Positions 1 through 6,518 of a stretch of 11,771 bases of DNA are shown one piece after another. Position 1 is the stretch's first letter; the number at the start of each line of letters is the position of its first letter. Source of the stretch: an uncultured Eubacteriales bacterium (lineage in GTDB: Bacteria; Bacillota; Clostridia; Oscillospirales; CAG-272); assembly GCA_934467435.1 (NCBI GenBank), contig CAKSLR010000041.1:1-11771 (forward strand), read 5' to 3'. Below the pieces are notes generated by a model. It made no database searches, was not told the origin of the DNA, and saw nothing but the letters and a program-made list of their open reading frames with translations. Position numbers and translations under genes: made by a program.

Positions 1-616
1 GGGCATGGTAGGCAAGGTGTCACCCGAGGGCGATGTGCTGAAAGTGCAGGCATCCGATCTGATTTACGGAAAGCAGTTGCATATTGACGCCGATCTGGTG
101 GTACTTGCCGCTGCCATCGAGCCGGACAAATCCGCCCGCCCGCTTGCCACCATGCTGACGGCAAGCATGGATACCAACGACTTCTTTACCGAGGCACACC
201 CCAAACTGCGCCCGGTGGAGAGCCCGACTGCCGGCGTCTTTCTCTCCGGCACCTGCCAGGGACCGAAGGATATCCCCGAGACCGTATCGCAGGCGGGCGC
301 CGCAGCGGCAAAGGTCATCGGTCTTCTGTGCAAAAACAAGCTCACAGGCAACCCCTGCGTCGCCCATTCGGATGAGTGGATGTGCAACGGTTGCTCGACC
401 TGTGAAAAGGTCTGCCCTTACGGCGCCATCTCCTATGTGGAGAAAGAGTTCCGTATGCCCGACCGTACGACCAAACTGCGCCGCGTAGCGGTCGTGAACG
501 AGGCGGTCTGCCAGGGCTGCGGCGCCTGCACGGTGGCGTGCATGTCGGGCGCCATGGATCTGCGCGGCTTTACCGGCAAACAAATTATGGCGGAGGTAGA
601 TGCCATATGCAAGTAA
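1..616 (+). CDS. hdrA: HdrA-like flavin/iron-sulfur subunit (5'-truncated, C-terminal part only)
   Basis: This is the C-terminal ~204 residues of an HdrA-type protein; the reading frame enters from outside the window, so the ATG at 5 is not the true start. HdrA is the cytosolic FAD/[4Fe-4S] subunit that takes electrons from MvhD/FlxD and can bifurcate them between ferredoxin and a high-potential acceptor. Visible residues (counted from Met at 5) include the end of the FAD domain with the HdrA-typical GPKDIPETVSQAG at 86-98. Two ferredoxin-like cluster motifs follow, C127-C130-C133-C137 and C169-C172-C175-C179, then the RGFT stretch common after the last cluster in HdrA. The second motif has Met rather than Pro after its final Cys. 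The N-terminal part, which would show the FAD-binding and bifurcation determinants, is missing. The gene overlaps flxD by 10 nt. Identity as HdrA is solid; bifurcation is inference. Confidence 0.88.
   Translation, partial: GMVGKVSPEGDVLKVQASDLIYGKQLHIDADLVVLAAAIEPDKSARPLATMLTASMDTNDFFTEAHPKLRPVESPTAGVFLSGTCQGPKDIPETVSQAGAAAAKVIGLLCKNKLTGNPCVAHSDEWMCNGCSTCEKVCPYGAISYVEKEFRMPDRTTKLRRVAVVNEAVCQGCGACTVACMSGAMDLRGFTGKQIMAEVDAICK
592..597 (+). promoter_or_regulatory. Ribosome binding site for flxD
   Basis: GGAGGT lies 9 nt upstream of the ATG at 607, inside the end of hdrA. It selects 607 over the in-frame ATG at 538, which would add 23 residues before the family's usual N-terminus and has no comparable site. 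Confidence 0.75.
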
Positions 617-1041
617 CCGAATATAAACCGCTGATTGTGGCGTTTTGCTGCAACTGGTGTTCCTACGCCGGGGCGGATCTCGCAGGCAACAACCGCCTGC
701 AATATCCGGCGGATGTCAAGATCATCCGCGTTCCCTGTTCCTGCCGCGTGAACCCGATGTTCATTCTGCGCGCGTTCCAGCGCGGGGCAGACGGGGTCAT
801 TCTTTGCGGCTGCCACCCGGGTGACTGCCACTATACCTCCGGCAACTATTACACCCGCCGCCGGATGTCGCTGCTTTTCTCGATGCTGGATTATCTCGGC
901 ATTGAACGGGAACGGACCCGTGTGGAATGGGTCAGTGCCGCGGAAGGGGCAAAGTTTGCCGCCACCATGAAAGATTTTGCCGAGAAGGTTGCCGCCCTCG
1001 GCGAAAACAAGAGACTGGAGGATCTGCGATGCAAGAAGTAA
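607..1041 (+). CDS. flxD: MvhD/FlxD-type hydrogenase iron-sulfur subunit (electron adaptor to HdrA)
   Basis: This 144-residue cytosolic protein is of the MvhD/FlxD family, which carries a [2Fe-2S] cluster and passes electrons from a hydrogenase or NAD(P)H-oxidising partner to HdrA. The signature near the N-terminus is CCNWCSYAGADLAG (Cys14, Cys15, Cys18), followed by Cys44/Cys46, then CGCHPGDCHY with Cys67, Cys69 and Cys74. Length and motif order match the family. The Cys44-Ser-Cys46 step differs from the CSGRV I remember for MvhD, so it has one extra cysteine. It overlaps hdrA by 10 nt and flxC by 13 nt, which suggests translational coupling and a stable complex. No hydrogenase large subunit such as MvhA follows; instead the FlxCBA genes do, which points to NAD(P)H rather than H2 as donor. 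The family call is firm; the Flx name rests on context. Confidence 0.9.
   Translation: MQVTEYKPLIVAFCCNWCSYAGADLAGNNRLQYPADVKIIRVPCSCRVNPMFILRAFQRGADGVILCGCHPGDCHYTSGNYYTRRRMSLLFSMLDYLGIERERTRVEWVSAAEGAKFAATMKDFAEKVAALGENKRLEDLRCKK
1017..1021 (+). promoter_or_regulatory. Ribosome binding site for flxC
   Basis: GGAGG lies 7 nt before the ATG at 1029, within the 3' end of flxD. It rejects the longer in-frame start at 927, which would lie deep inside flxD and add 34 residues with no family resemblance. Confidence 0.75.
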
Positions 1042-2021
1042 AAAGAGAAGACCTCCTTGCCCGCGCCAAAGAACTGCTTGCCGCGGGAACGGTAGATCGC
1101 GTGCTCGGCTGGCGGGCAGGTGAATTTGACGGTGACGTAACACCCGGTGTGTTCCGCACCGCGGAGGAGATGGAAGCGGATTTCATTTTCGGTGATTTCT
1201 GTGGCGCCAATCTTTCCAAATATCTCGTGCGCGAAACGGCAAAGGAAGAAGGAAAGGTTCTTGCCTTCCTCAAGCCCTGCGATACATACAGTTTCAACCA
1301 GTTGATCACCGAGCACCGCTTTGCACGGGAGCGCGTTTATGTGATCGGCATTTCCTGCGCGGGTATGCTGGAGATGAAAGACATCCGGGAGAAAGCAGAC
1401 GGCATTGCGTCGGTTTCCGATGAAGGCGATCGGGTCGTTATCCATACCCTCTATGACGGGGATATGACGTTCCCCCGTGCCGAACTGCTGCCCGACCGCT
1501 GCCGCCACTGCAAATCGAAAAAGCACGTCGTTTATGACGAACTCCTCGGTACCGAGGGGGAGGTGGCAGATAACGAACGCTTTGCCGAGATCGAGGCACT
1601 GGAGCAGATGACGCCGGACGAACGCTTTGCCTTCTGGCAGGGCGAACTTTCCCGCTGCATCCGCTGCAATGCCTGCCGCAACGTCTGCCCCGCCTGCACC
1701 TGCGAAAAATGCGTATTCGACAACCCGAACTCGGGCGTGGAAAACAAAGCGGCAGCAAGCAGTTTTGAAGAGCAGATGTTCCATATCATCCGCGCGTTCC
1801 ACGTGGTGGGGCGCTGCACCGACTGCGGCGAATGCTCGCGCGTTTGCCCGCAGCACATTCCGCTGCACCTGCTGAACCGCAAATTCATTAAGGATATCGA
1901 CCGCCTTTACGGTACCTATCAGGCAGGGGCGGAAGTGGGCAGCCGCGCACCGATTGTCAACTATTCGACCGATGACGCCGAACCGGGCGAGGCTGTGGAA
2001 GGAGGATGCCGCCATGCGTAA
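1029..2021 (+). CDS. flxC: FlxC-like iron-sulfur protein (F420 hydrogenase beta-type domain plus two ferredoxin-like cluster motifs)
   Basis: This 330-residue soluble iron-sulfur protein probably relays electrons between the FAD/NAD subunit and FlxD-HdrA. Residues 70-165 resemble the beta-subunit family of coenzyme F420 hydrogenases: KPCDTYSF at 82-89, VIGISCAG at 105-112, and CRHC at 158-161. The C-terminal half carries a cysteine-rich cluster region, C210-C213-C216-C220-P with C223, C225 and C228, and a second motif at C263-C266-C269-C273-P. No signal peptide or membrane segment is seen. It overlaps flxD by 13 nt and flxB by 8 nt. The Flx assignment follows the Desulfovibrio FlxABCD-HdrABC precedent; which of the two relay proteins is called B and which C is by gene order here, not certain. 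A flavin in the F420-beta-like domain is possible but cannot be shown. Confidence 0.82.
   Translation: MQEVKREDLLARAKELLAAGTVDRVLGWRAGEFDGDVTPGVFRTAEEMEADFIFGDFCGANLSKYLVRETAKEEGKVLAFLKPCDTYSFNQLITEHRFARERVYVIGISCAGMLEMKDIREKADGIASVSDEGDRVVIHTLYDGDMTFPRAELLPDRCRHCKSKKHVVYDELLGTEGEVADNERFAEIEALEQMTPDERFAFWQGELSRCIRCNACRNVCPACTCEKCVFDNPNSGVENKAAASSFEEQMFHIIRAFHVVGRCTDCGECSRVCPQHIPLHLLNRKFIKDIDRLYGTYQAGAEVGSRAPIVNYSTDDAEPGEAVEGGCRHA
2001..2005 (+). promoter_or_regulatory. Ribosome binding site for flxB
   Basis: GGAGG lies 8 nt before the ATG at 2014. It favours 2014 over the in-frame ATG at 1954, which would extend the overlap with flxC to 68 nt. Confidence 0.72.
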
Positions 2022-3039
2022 GATTGCAAAGAGTGCCCTCTCTTCCCTGTTTGCCGCCATTGCGAAAGACCGCACCCTTTACCTGCCGGTAGACGGCAAA
2101 GCGGGTGCCTCTTATGAAAAATGGGAAGAGGGCAAAACCCTCTCCGCCGCGCTGAACGCAAACCGCAGCGCAAAAGACTTTTTCTTCCCCCAGACCGAGA
2201 ATCTGATGGATTTCCGGGTTGAGGGCAAGCATGTGGACGTGGTGGATACCCGAAGGGAATGCGAAGATTTCGTGCTGTTCGGCGTTCGTGCCTGCGACGT
2301 GCGCAGTTTTACGGTGCTGGACCGTGTTTTCCTCGGTACCCCGGTAGACACCTATTATCAGAACCGCCGCGAACACAGCGTGGTGATGTCGCTTGCCTGC
2401 ACGCGCCCGGGTGAAACCTGCTTCTGCGGTACGTTTGACATTGACGCGGCAGCGCCGGAGGGCGATATTGTCTGTCATATGACGGACGATGCCCTCTATC
2501 TTGACGCAAAGACCGAAAAGGGCGGTGCCCTTCTCTCCTCTCTTGACGCGCTGACCGAGGCGTGCGATACTTCCGCCGTGGAGGCGCAGCAGAAAGAGAC
2601 CCGCGCCCGCCTTGCCCGCCTGCCACTGGCTTCTCTGACAAAAGACCGCTTCGGCGCCGGCAAGACCGAGAAGTTTTTTTCCGACCCCGCCTGGGCAACC
2701 CTTTCCGAGGCGTGCCTTGGCTGCGGCACCTGCACCTTTGTGTGCCCGACCTGCCAGTGCTATGATATCAAGGATTTTGATACGGGGCACGGCATCCGCC
2801 GCTTCCGCTGCTGGGATTCGTGTATGTATTCCGACTTTACCAAGATGTCCGCGGGGCAGCCGCGCCTGACGCAACTGGAGCGTTTCCGCCAGCGGTTTAT
2901 GCATAAGCTGGTCTATTACCCCGAGAACAACGACGGGCTTTTTTCCTGCGTGGGGTGCGGGCGTTGCCTGAACCGTTGCCCGATCGGGATGAATATTGTT
3001 AAGGTGATGAAGAAACTGGGGGAAAACGAACATGATTGA
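2014..3039 (+). CDS. flxB: FlxB-like 4Fe-4S dicluster protein (AsrA / sulfhydrogenase beta-subunit family)
   Basis: This 341-residue protein resembles the iron-sulfur subunits that partner FAD/NAD reductases in anaerobic sulfite reductase (AsrA) and soluble archaeal sulfhydrogenases. The N-terminal ~220 residues carry family features such as FGVRACDVRSF at 89-99 and an SLAC...CFCGTFD stretch (Cys129, Cys136, Cys138). The C-terminal part holds two cluster motifs, C234-C237-C240-C244-P and C312-C315-C318-C322-P, with extra cysteines at 247, 249, 266 and 270 between them. It overlaps flxC by 8 nt and flxA by 8 nt (ATGATTGA). This gene next to an AsrB/HydG-like reductase is the normal pairing, so it most likely receives electrons from FlxA and passes them to FlxC/FlxD. 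No sulfite reductase catalytic subunit (AsrC) is present, which argues against a sulfite reductase. Confidence 0.84.
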   Translation: MRKIAKSALSSLFAAIAKDRTLYLPVDGKAGASYEKWEEGKTLSAALNANRSAKDFFFPQTENLMDFRVEGKHVDVVDTRRECEDFVLFGVRACDVRSFTVLDRVFLGTPVDTYYQNRREHSVVMSLACTRPGETCFCGTFDIDAAAPEGDIVCHMTDDALYLDAKTEKGGALLSSLDALTEACDTSAVEAQQKETRARLARLPLASLTKDRFGAGKTEKFFSDPAWATLSEACLGCGTCTFVCPTCQCYDIKDFDTGHGIRRFRCWDSCMYSDFTKMSAGQPRLTQLERFRQRFMHKLVYYPENNDGLFSCVGCGRCLNRCPIGMNIVKVMKKLGENEHD

Positions 3040-3865
3040 TCACAAGGAACCGCTGATTCCGATGGTCGGCGTGGTCACCGACATCCGCATCGATACGCCG
3101 GATGTCAAGACCTTTCGCGTGGTGACCCCGGACGGCAAAAAAGCGTTTGACCATATGCCGGGGCAGTGTGCCATGCTCTCCATCCCCGGGGTGGGCGAGG
3201 CGATGTTCTCTATCACCTCTTCACCGACCAACACGGAATACATGGAATTCTCCATCAAGAAGTGCGGCTGCGTGACCGAATGGCTGCACGCCATGGAGGT
3301 GGGACAGCAGATCACCATCCGTGGTCCCTACGGCAGACCTTTCCCCGTGGATACGGAATTCCGCGGCAAGGATCTTCTCTTTATCGCCGGCGGCATCGGA
3401 CTGGCGCCGCTGCGCTCGGTCATCAATTACTGCCGCCACTATCCGGAGCGGTACGGAAAGATCGATGTGGTCTACGGATCCCGTTCCATGCAGGATCTGG
3501 TGGATTACCGCGAGATCATTGAGGAATGGGAAAAGGATGAAAAGGTGTCCGTCCACCTGACCATCGACCGCGAGCAGCCCGAATGGACGGGGCATGTCGG
3601 CTTTGTGCCAAACTATGTCAAGGAACTCGGTTTTTCGACCGACAAGACCGCCGTACTCTGCGGCCCCCCCATCATGATTAAATTCACGCTGGCAGGGTTG
3701 CTGGACATGGGCTTTGACAAAACGCAGGTTTATACCACCATGGAACTGCGGATGAAGTGCGGCATCGGCAAGTGCGGGCGCTGCAATATCGGTGCCAAAT
3801 ACGTCTGCAAGGACGGACCGGTGTTCCGCTGCGACGAACTTGACGAGTTGCCAAGCGAATACTGA
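3032..3865 (+). CDS. flxA: FAD/NAD(P)-binding oxidoreductase, AsrB/HydG/PyrK family (NADH-oxidising subunit)
   Basis: This 277-residue ferredoxin-reductase-fold protein is the expected entry point for NADH electrons. The FAD-binding barrel ends in MFSITSSP at 58-65, where many relatives have RxYS or a GEAP-type motif. The nucleotide domain shows AGGIGLAPLRS at 119-129, YGSR at 148-151 and CGPPIM at 210-215. The C-terminus carries a dihydroorotate-dehydrogenase-B-type [2Fe-2S] motif with Cys243, Cys248, Cys251 and Cys259. All expected elements are present and the length is usual. The start ATG at 3032 overlaps the flxB stop and has a G-rich site 8 nt upstream. Its place next to FlxBCD and HdrA makes it the NAD(P)H dehydrogenase of the complex; NADH rather than NADPH is inferred from the pathway, not from specificity residues. 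Confidence 0.92.
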   Translation: MIDHKEPLIPMVGVVTDIRIDTPDVKTFRVVTPDGKKAFDHMPGQCAMLSIPGVGEAMFSITSSPTNTEYMEFSIKKCGCVTEWLHAMEVGQQITIRGPYGRPFPVDTEFRGKDLLFIAGGIGLAPLRSVINYCRHYPERYGKIDVVYGSRSMQDLVDYREIIEEWEKDEKVSVHLTIDREQPEWTGHVGFVPNYVKELGFSTDKTAVLCGPPIMIKFTLAGLLDMGFDKTQVYTTMELRMKCGIGKCGRCNIGAKYVCKDGPVFRCDELDELPSEY

Positions 3866-3882
3866 TAAGGAGATAAAGGGAC

Positions 3883-4557
3883 ATGGAGAACCTTGTGAAC
3901 GTTTACCTGTTCGGCAAGTTGTACCGCGTGCCGGACAACCTGACCATTATGCGTGCCATGGAATACGCAGGCTATCAGTTGGTGCGCGGCTGCGGCTGCC
4001 GCAACGGCTTTTGCGGCGCGTGTGCCACCATCTACCGCATCAAGGGTGACCGGGAATTAAAAACCTGCCTTGCCTGCCAGACAAAGGTGGAGGACAATAT
4101 GTATGTTGCCACCCTGCCCTTTTTTCCGCTGGTGAAACAGGTCTATGATATCGAGAAAATCAAGCCGACCGAGCAGATTATGATGCAGCTTTACCCTGAA
4201 ATCTACGCCTGCGTCGGCTGTAACGCCTGCACCAAGAGTTGCACGCAGGGGCTGAATGTCATGCAGTACATTGCCTATGCACAGCGCGGGGAATTTGAAA
4301 AGTGTGCCGAAGAATCCTTTGACTGCGTGATGTGCGGCGTCTGTTCCTCCCGCTGCCCGGCGGGCATTTCCCACCCGCAGGTTGCCATGCTGGCGCGCCG
4401 ACTCAACGGCAAATATCTTGCCCCCAAGTCAGCGCACCTTGCCAAGCGGGTGCAGGAGATCAAAGACGGGACCTTCCATGATCTGATTGCCGCGCTGATG
4501 GATAAGCCGGTGGAAGAACTGAAGGAACTCTACAACCACCGCGAAATTGAGAAATAA
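3883..4557 (+). CDS. Fumarate reductase/HdrC-like iron-sulfur subunit ([2Fe-2S] + two 4Fe-4S motifs)
   Basis: This 224-residue protein has the layout of a succinate dehydrogenase/fumarate reductase iron-sulfur subunit. The N-terminal [2Fe-2S] domain shows a GCGCRNGFCGACA motif (Cys37, Cys39, Cys44, Cys47) with Cys62/Cys65 completing the site. The C-terminal part has C110-C113-C116-C120 and C148-C151-C154-C158-P, each a full four-cysteine motif as in HdrC, rather than the mixed [4Fe-4S]/[3Fe-4S] arrangement of classical FrdB. There is no HdrB-type CCG domain, unlike TfrB of thiol:fumarate reductase. It starts 17 nt after flxA with AAGGAG 10 nt before the ATG, and precedes the flavoprotein by 12 nt. 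It very likely wires the flavoprotein to the HdrA/Flx module; that electron route is inference from order and cluster type. Confidence 0.86.
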   Translation: MENLVNVYLFGKLYRVPDNLTIMRAMEYAGYQLVRGCGCRNGFCGACATIYRIKGDRELKTCLACQTKVEDNMYVATLPFFPLVKQVYDIEKIKPTEQIMMQLYPEIYACVGCNACTKSCTQGLNVMQYIAYAQRGEFEKCAEESFDCVMCGVCSSRCPAGISHPQVAMLARRLNGKYLAPKSAHLAKRVQEIKDGTFHDLIAALMDKPVEELKELYNHREIEK

Positions 4558-4569
4558 GGAGGGCGCGTT

Positions 4570-6168
4570 ATGTATCCGAAGGAATTTGAAGCATCCCTGA
4601 AGGCGGTTGAAAGCGCCCGCGCGGCGAATATTGCCTACGAGCCTGCCCGTATGACGGCGGAGGAGAAGGACACGCTGCTTGCCGCGTACCACCCCGACTA
4701 TAAAAAGAGCGAATTTGCCGCGCTGCAGATCGGTCCGAACAAGGGGGAAGAAGTACCGCACGAACTTTGCGAAATGCTGGAGGCACACAGCCGCATCTGT
4801 GCGGCGGACGTTGATCTTTCCGATGTCCGTTACGATGTGGATGTGCTGATTATCGGCGGCGGCGGTGCCGGCGCCTCGGCAGCCATTGAAGCAGACAATG
4901 CCGGGGCGAAGGTCATGGTAGTCACCAAACTTCGCATGGGCGATGCCAATACCATGATGGCGGAGGGCGGCATTCAGGCGGCAGATAAACCGAACGATTC
5001 GCCTGCCATCCATTTTTTGGATGCTTTCGGTGGCGGGCACTACGCTGCAAAGCGCGACCTGCTTGCCAAACTGGTATGCGACGCGCCCGACGCCATTGCC
5101 TGGCTGAGCGATTTGGGGGTGGAATTTGACAAAGCCCCCGACGGCACCATGATTACCACCCACGGCGGCGGCACTTCCCGGAAGCGGATGCACGCGGCAA
5201 AAGACTACTCGGGCGCTGAGATCATGCGTACCCTGCGGGATGAAGTGCTGAACCGCGGGATTCCCGTGGTGGATTTCACCTCTGCCGTGGAACTGATTCT
5301 CGATGAGAACGGGCGGGCAGCCGGTGCGGTTCTTATGAACATGGAAACCAAGGAACTGATGGTGGCGCGCGCCAAAACGGTGATTCTTGCTACCGGCGGT
5401 GCGGGGCGGATGCACTATCAGGGCTTCCCGACCTCGAACCACTACGGCGCAACGGCAGACGGTCTTGTACTCGGTTATCGGGTCGGCGCCAAACTGCTGT
5501 ATGCCGATACCCTGCAATATCACCCCACGGGTGCCGCGTACCCGCAACAGATTTTCGGTGCTCTGGTCACCGAAAAGGTCCGTTCGCTCGGTGCCAAACT
5601 CGTCAATCGGGACGGAAAGGTGTTTATGCACCCCCTGGAAACGCGCGATGTGGCGGCAGCCTCGATCATCCGGGAATGTTCCGACCGCGACGAGGGCATT
5701 GACACCGGTGCAGGACGCGCCGTTTGGCTCGACACCCCGATGATCGAACAGATCGGCGGCGAAGGAACCATTGAACGCCGGATTCCCGCCATGATGCGGA
5801 TGTTTGCCGGCTACGGCATTGATATCCGCCGCGAACCGATTCTCGTTTATCCGACCCTGCACTACCAGAACGGCGGTCTTGACATCCGTGTAGACGGCAT
5901 GACGCCGAACGTGGAAAACCTTTATGTGGCAGGGGAGGCGGTCGGCGGTATTCACGGCAGAAACCGCCTGATGGGCAATTCCCTGTTGGATATTATCGTC
6001 TTTGGCAGAAGCGCCGGCAAAAACGCCGCCGCGCAGGCAAAGACCGTGACCCCCGGCAAACTGACCCTTGCCCATATTGCCAAATTTGACGCAGAGCGGG
6101 AGGCCGCCGGGATTCATACCGATGCCGTTTCGCCGAAACTGCTCCCCGATTACCGCCGCCATTCCTAA
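4570..6168 (+). CDS. Soluble fumarate reductase-like flavoprotein (FrdA/SdhA family, non-covalent FAD predicted)
   Basis: This 532-residue FAD protein is of the fumarate reductase/succinate dehydrogenase/L-aspartate oxidase family. The FAD-binding IIGGGGAGASAA is at 94-105. Active-site residues align with E. coli FrdA: QYHPTG (His318), Thr334-Glu335, Arg338, Arg359 in TRD, His431 in LHYQNGG, and Arg466 in HGRNRL. At the site where FrdA/SdhA bind FAD covalently through His, this protein has Asn127 (DANTMMAEGG), so FAD should be non-covalent, as in aspartate oxidase. About 86 residues precede the FAD fold, and only ~50 follow its end, much shorter than the C-terminal region of FrdA. No membrane anchor genes are present. 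GGAGGG lies 6 nt before the ATG. The likely reaction is fumarate (or a similar enoate) reduction fed by the neighbouring FrdB-like/HdrA/Flx proteins. Aspartate oxidase is the main alternative, but it needs no FrdB. Confidence 0.87.
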   Translation: MYPKEFEASLKAVESARAANIAYEPARMTAEEKDTLLAAYHPDYKKSEFAALQIGPNKGEEVPHELCEMLEAHSRICAADVDLSDVRYDVDVLIIGGGGAGASAAIEADNAGAKVMVVTKLRMGDANTMMAEGGIQAADKPNDSPAIHFLDAFGGGHYAAKRDLLAKLVCDAPDAIAWLSDLGVEFDKAPDGTMITTHGGGTSRKRMHAAKDYSGAEIMRTLRDEVLNRGIPVVDFTSAVELILDENGRAAGAVLMNMETKELMVARAKTVILATGGAGRMHYQGFPTSNHYGATADGLVLGYRVGAKLLYADTLQYHPTGAAYPQQIFGALVTEKVRSLGAKLVNRDGKVFMHPLETRDVAAASIIRECSDRDEGIDTGAGRAVWLDTPMIEQIGGEGTIERRIPAMMRMFAGYGIDIRREPILVYPTLHYQNGGLDIRVDGMTPNVENLYVAGEAVGGIHGRNRLMGNSLLDIIVFGRSAGKNAAAQAKTVTPGKLTLAHIAKFDAEREAAGIHTDAVSPKLLPDYRRHS

Positions 6169-6194
6169 TGTAAAAAAGAAAGCTGGTTTTTCCT

Positions 6195-6518
6195 ATGGAT
6201 ATCGAAGCTATCACCGACCTTTTGGAAGCGCTGACCATCCTTTGTTTCGGTCTTTCCTGGCCGATTTCCATCCGTAAATCGCTGATTTCCCGCACTGCCA
6301 AGGGCAAAAGCCTGTTCTTTGAAGTGTTTCTCCTCATCGGTTACGCCTGCGGTATCGTCCGTAAGATCATTCAGGCGGCAAACGGTGGCAGCGGTTTCCT
6401 CTTCTACCTGAGTTTCTTCTTCTATATACTCAACTTTATTGAAATTTCGATCGACGTTGCCCTCTACTTCCGGAACCGTCGGCTGGATCAACTTGCCGAA
6501 CAGAACGCGGTGGCATGA
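6195..6518 (+). CDS. Small three-helix membrane protein, possibly PQ-loop/SemiSWEET-like, unknown function
   Basis: This 107-residue hydrophobic protein has three likely membrane segments, about residues 6-25, 38-58 and 67-92, and a charged C-terminal tail. Length and three-helix layout resemble SemiSWEET half-transporters: a Pro (Trp22-Pro23) ends the first helix, a TAKGKS loop leads to helix 2, and Asn80 sits in helix 3. The diagnostic PQ pair is replaced by Pro-Ile, so the family is a guess from topology. It begins 26 nt after the flavoprotein and overlaps rex by 4 nt (ATGA), so it is probably co-transcribed and translationally coupled. Its own ribosome site is weak, with only an A-rich purine run well upstream. 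In this setting a role in transport of a small acid or in redox homeostasis is conceivable but unsupported. Confidence 0.72.
   Translation: MDIEAITDLLEALTILCFGLSWPISIRKSLISRTAKGKSLFFEVFLLIGYACGIVRKIIQAANGGSGFLFYLSFFFYILNFIEISIDVALYFRNRRLDQLAEQNAVA

Noticed and set aside
891..3033. Long - strand open frames (394 and 358 residues) opposite flxC and flxB
   Set aside because: The cysteine-rich cluster motifs on the + strand are unmistakable; the reverse frames have no recognisable domain and are codon-bias artefacts.
2014..3865. flxB-flxA as anaerobic sulfite reductase AsrA-AsrB
   Set aside because: No AsrC (siroheme subunit) follows, and FlxD and HdrA precede, so an Hdr-linked NADH module fits better.
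6086..6120. TTGACG followed by a TTCATA-like hexamer as a promoter for the small membrane protein and rex
   Set aside because: Spacing and the -10 match are poor and it lies within the flavoprotein coding region, so it is not distinguishable from chance.
4429..6162. A 577-residue open frame on the - strand opposite the flavoprotein
   Set aside because: It is a shadow of the GC-rich flavoprotein gene; its translation shows no family motif, and the + strand gene has a full set of catalytic residues.
6169..6194. Possible frameshift cutting off a longer C-terminus of the flavoprotein
   Set aside because: The bases after the stop encode no continuation of the FrdA C-terminal domain in any forward frame, and the next frame is a membrane protein; a naturally short C-terminus is simpler.
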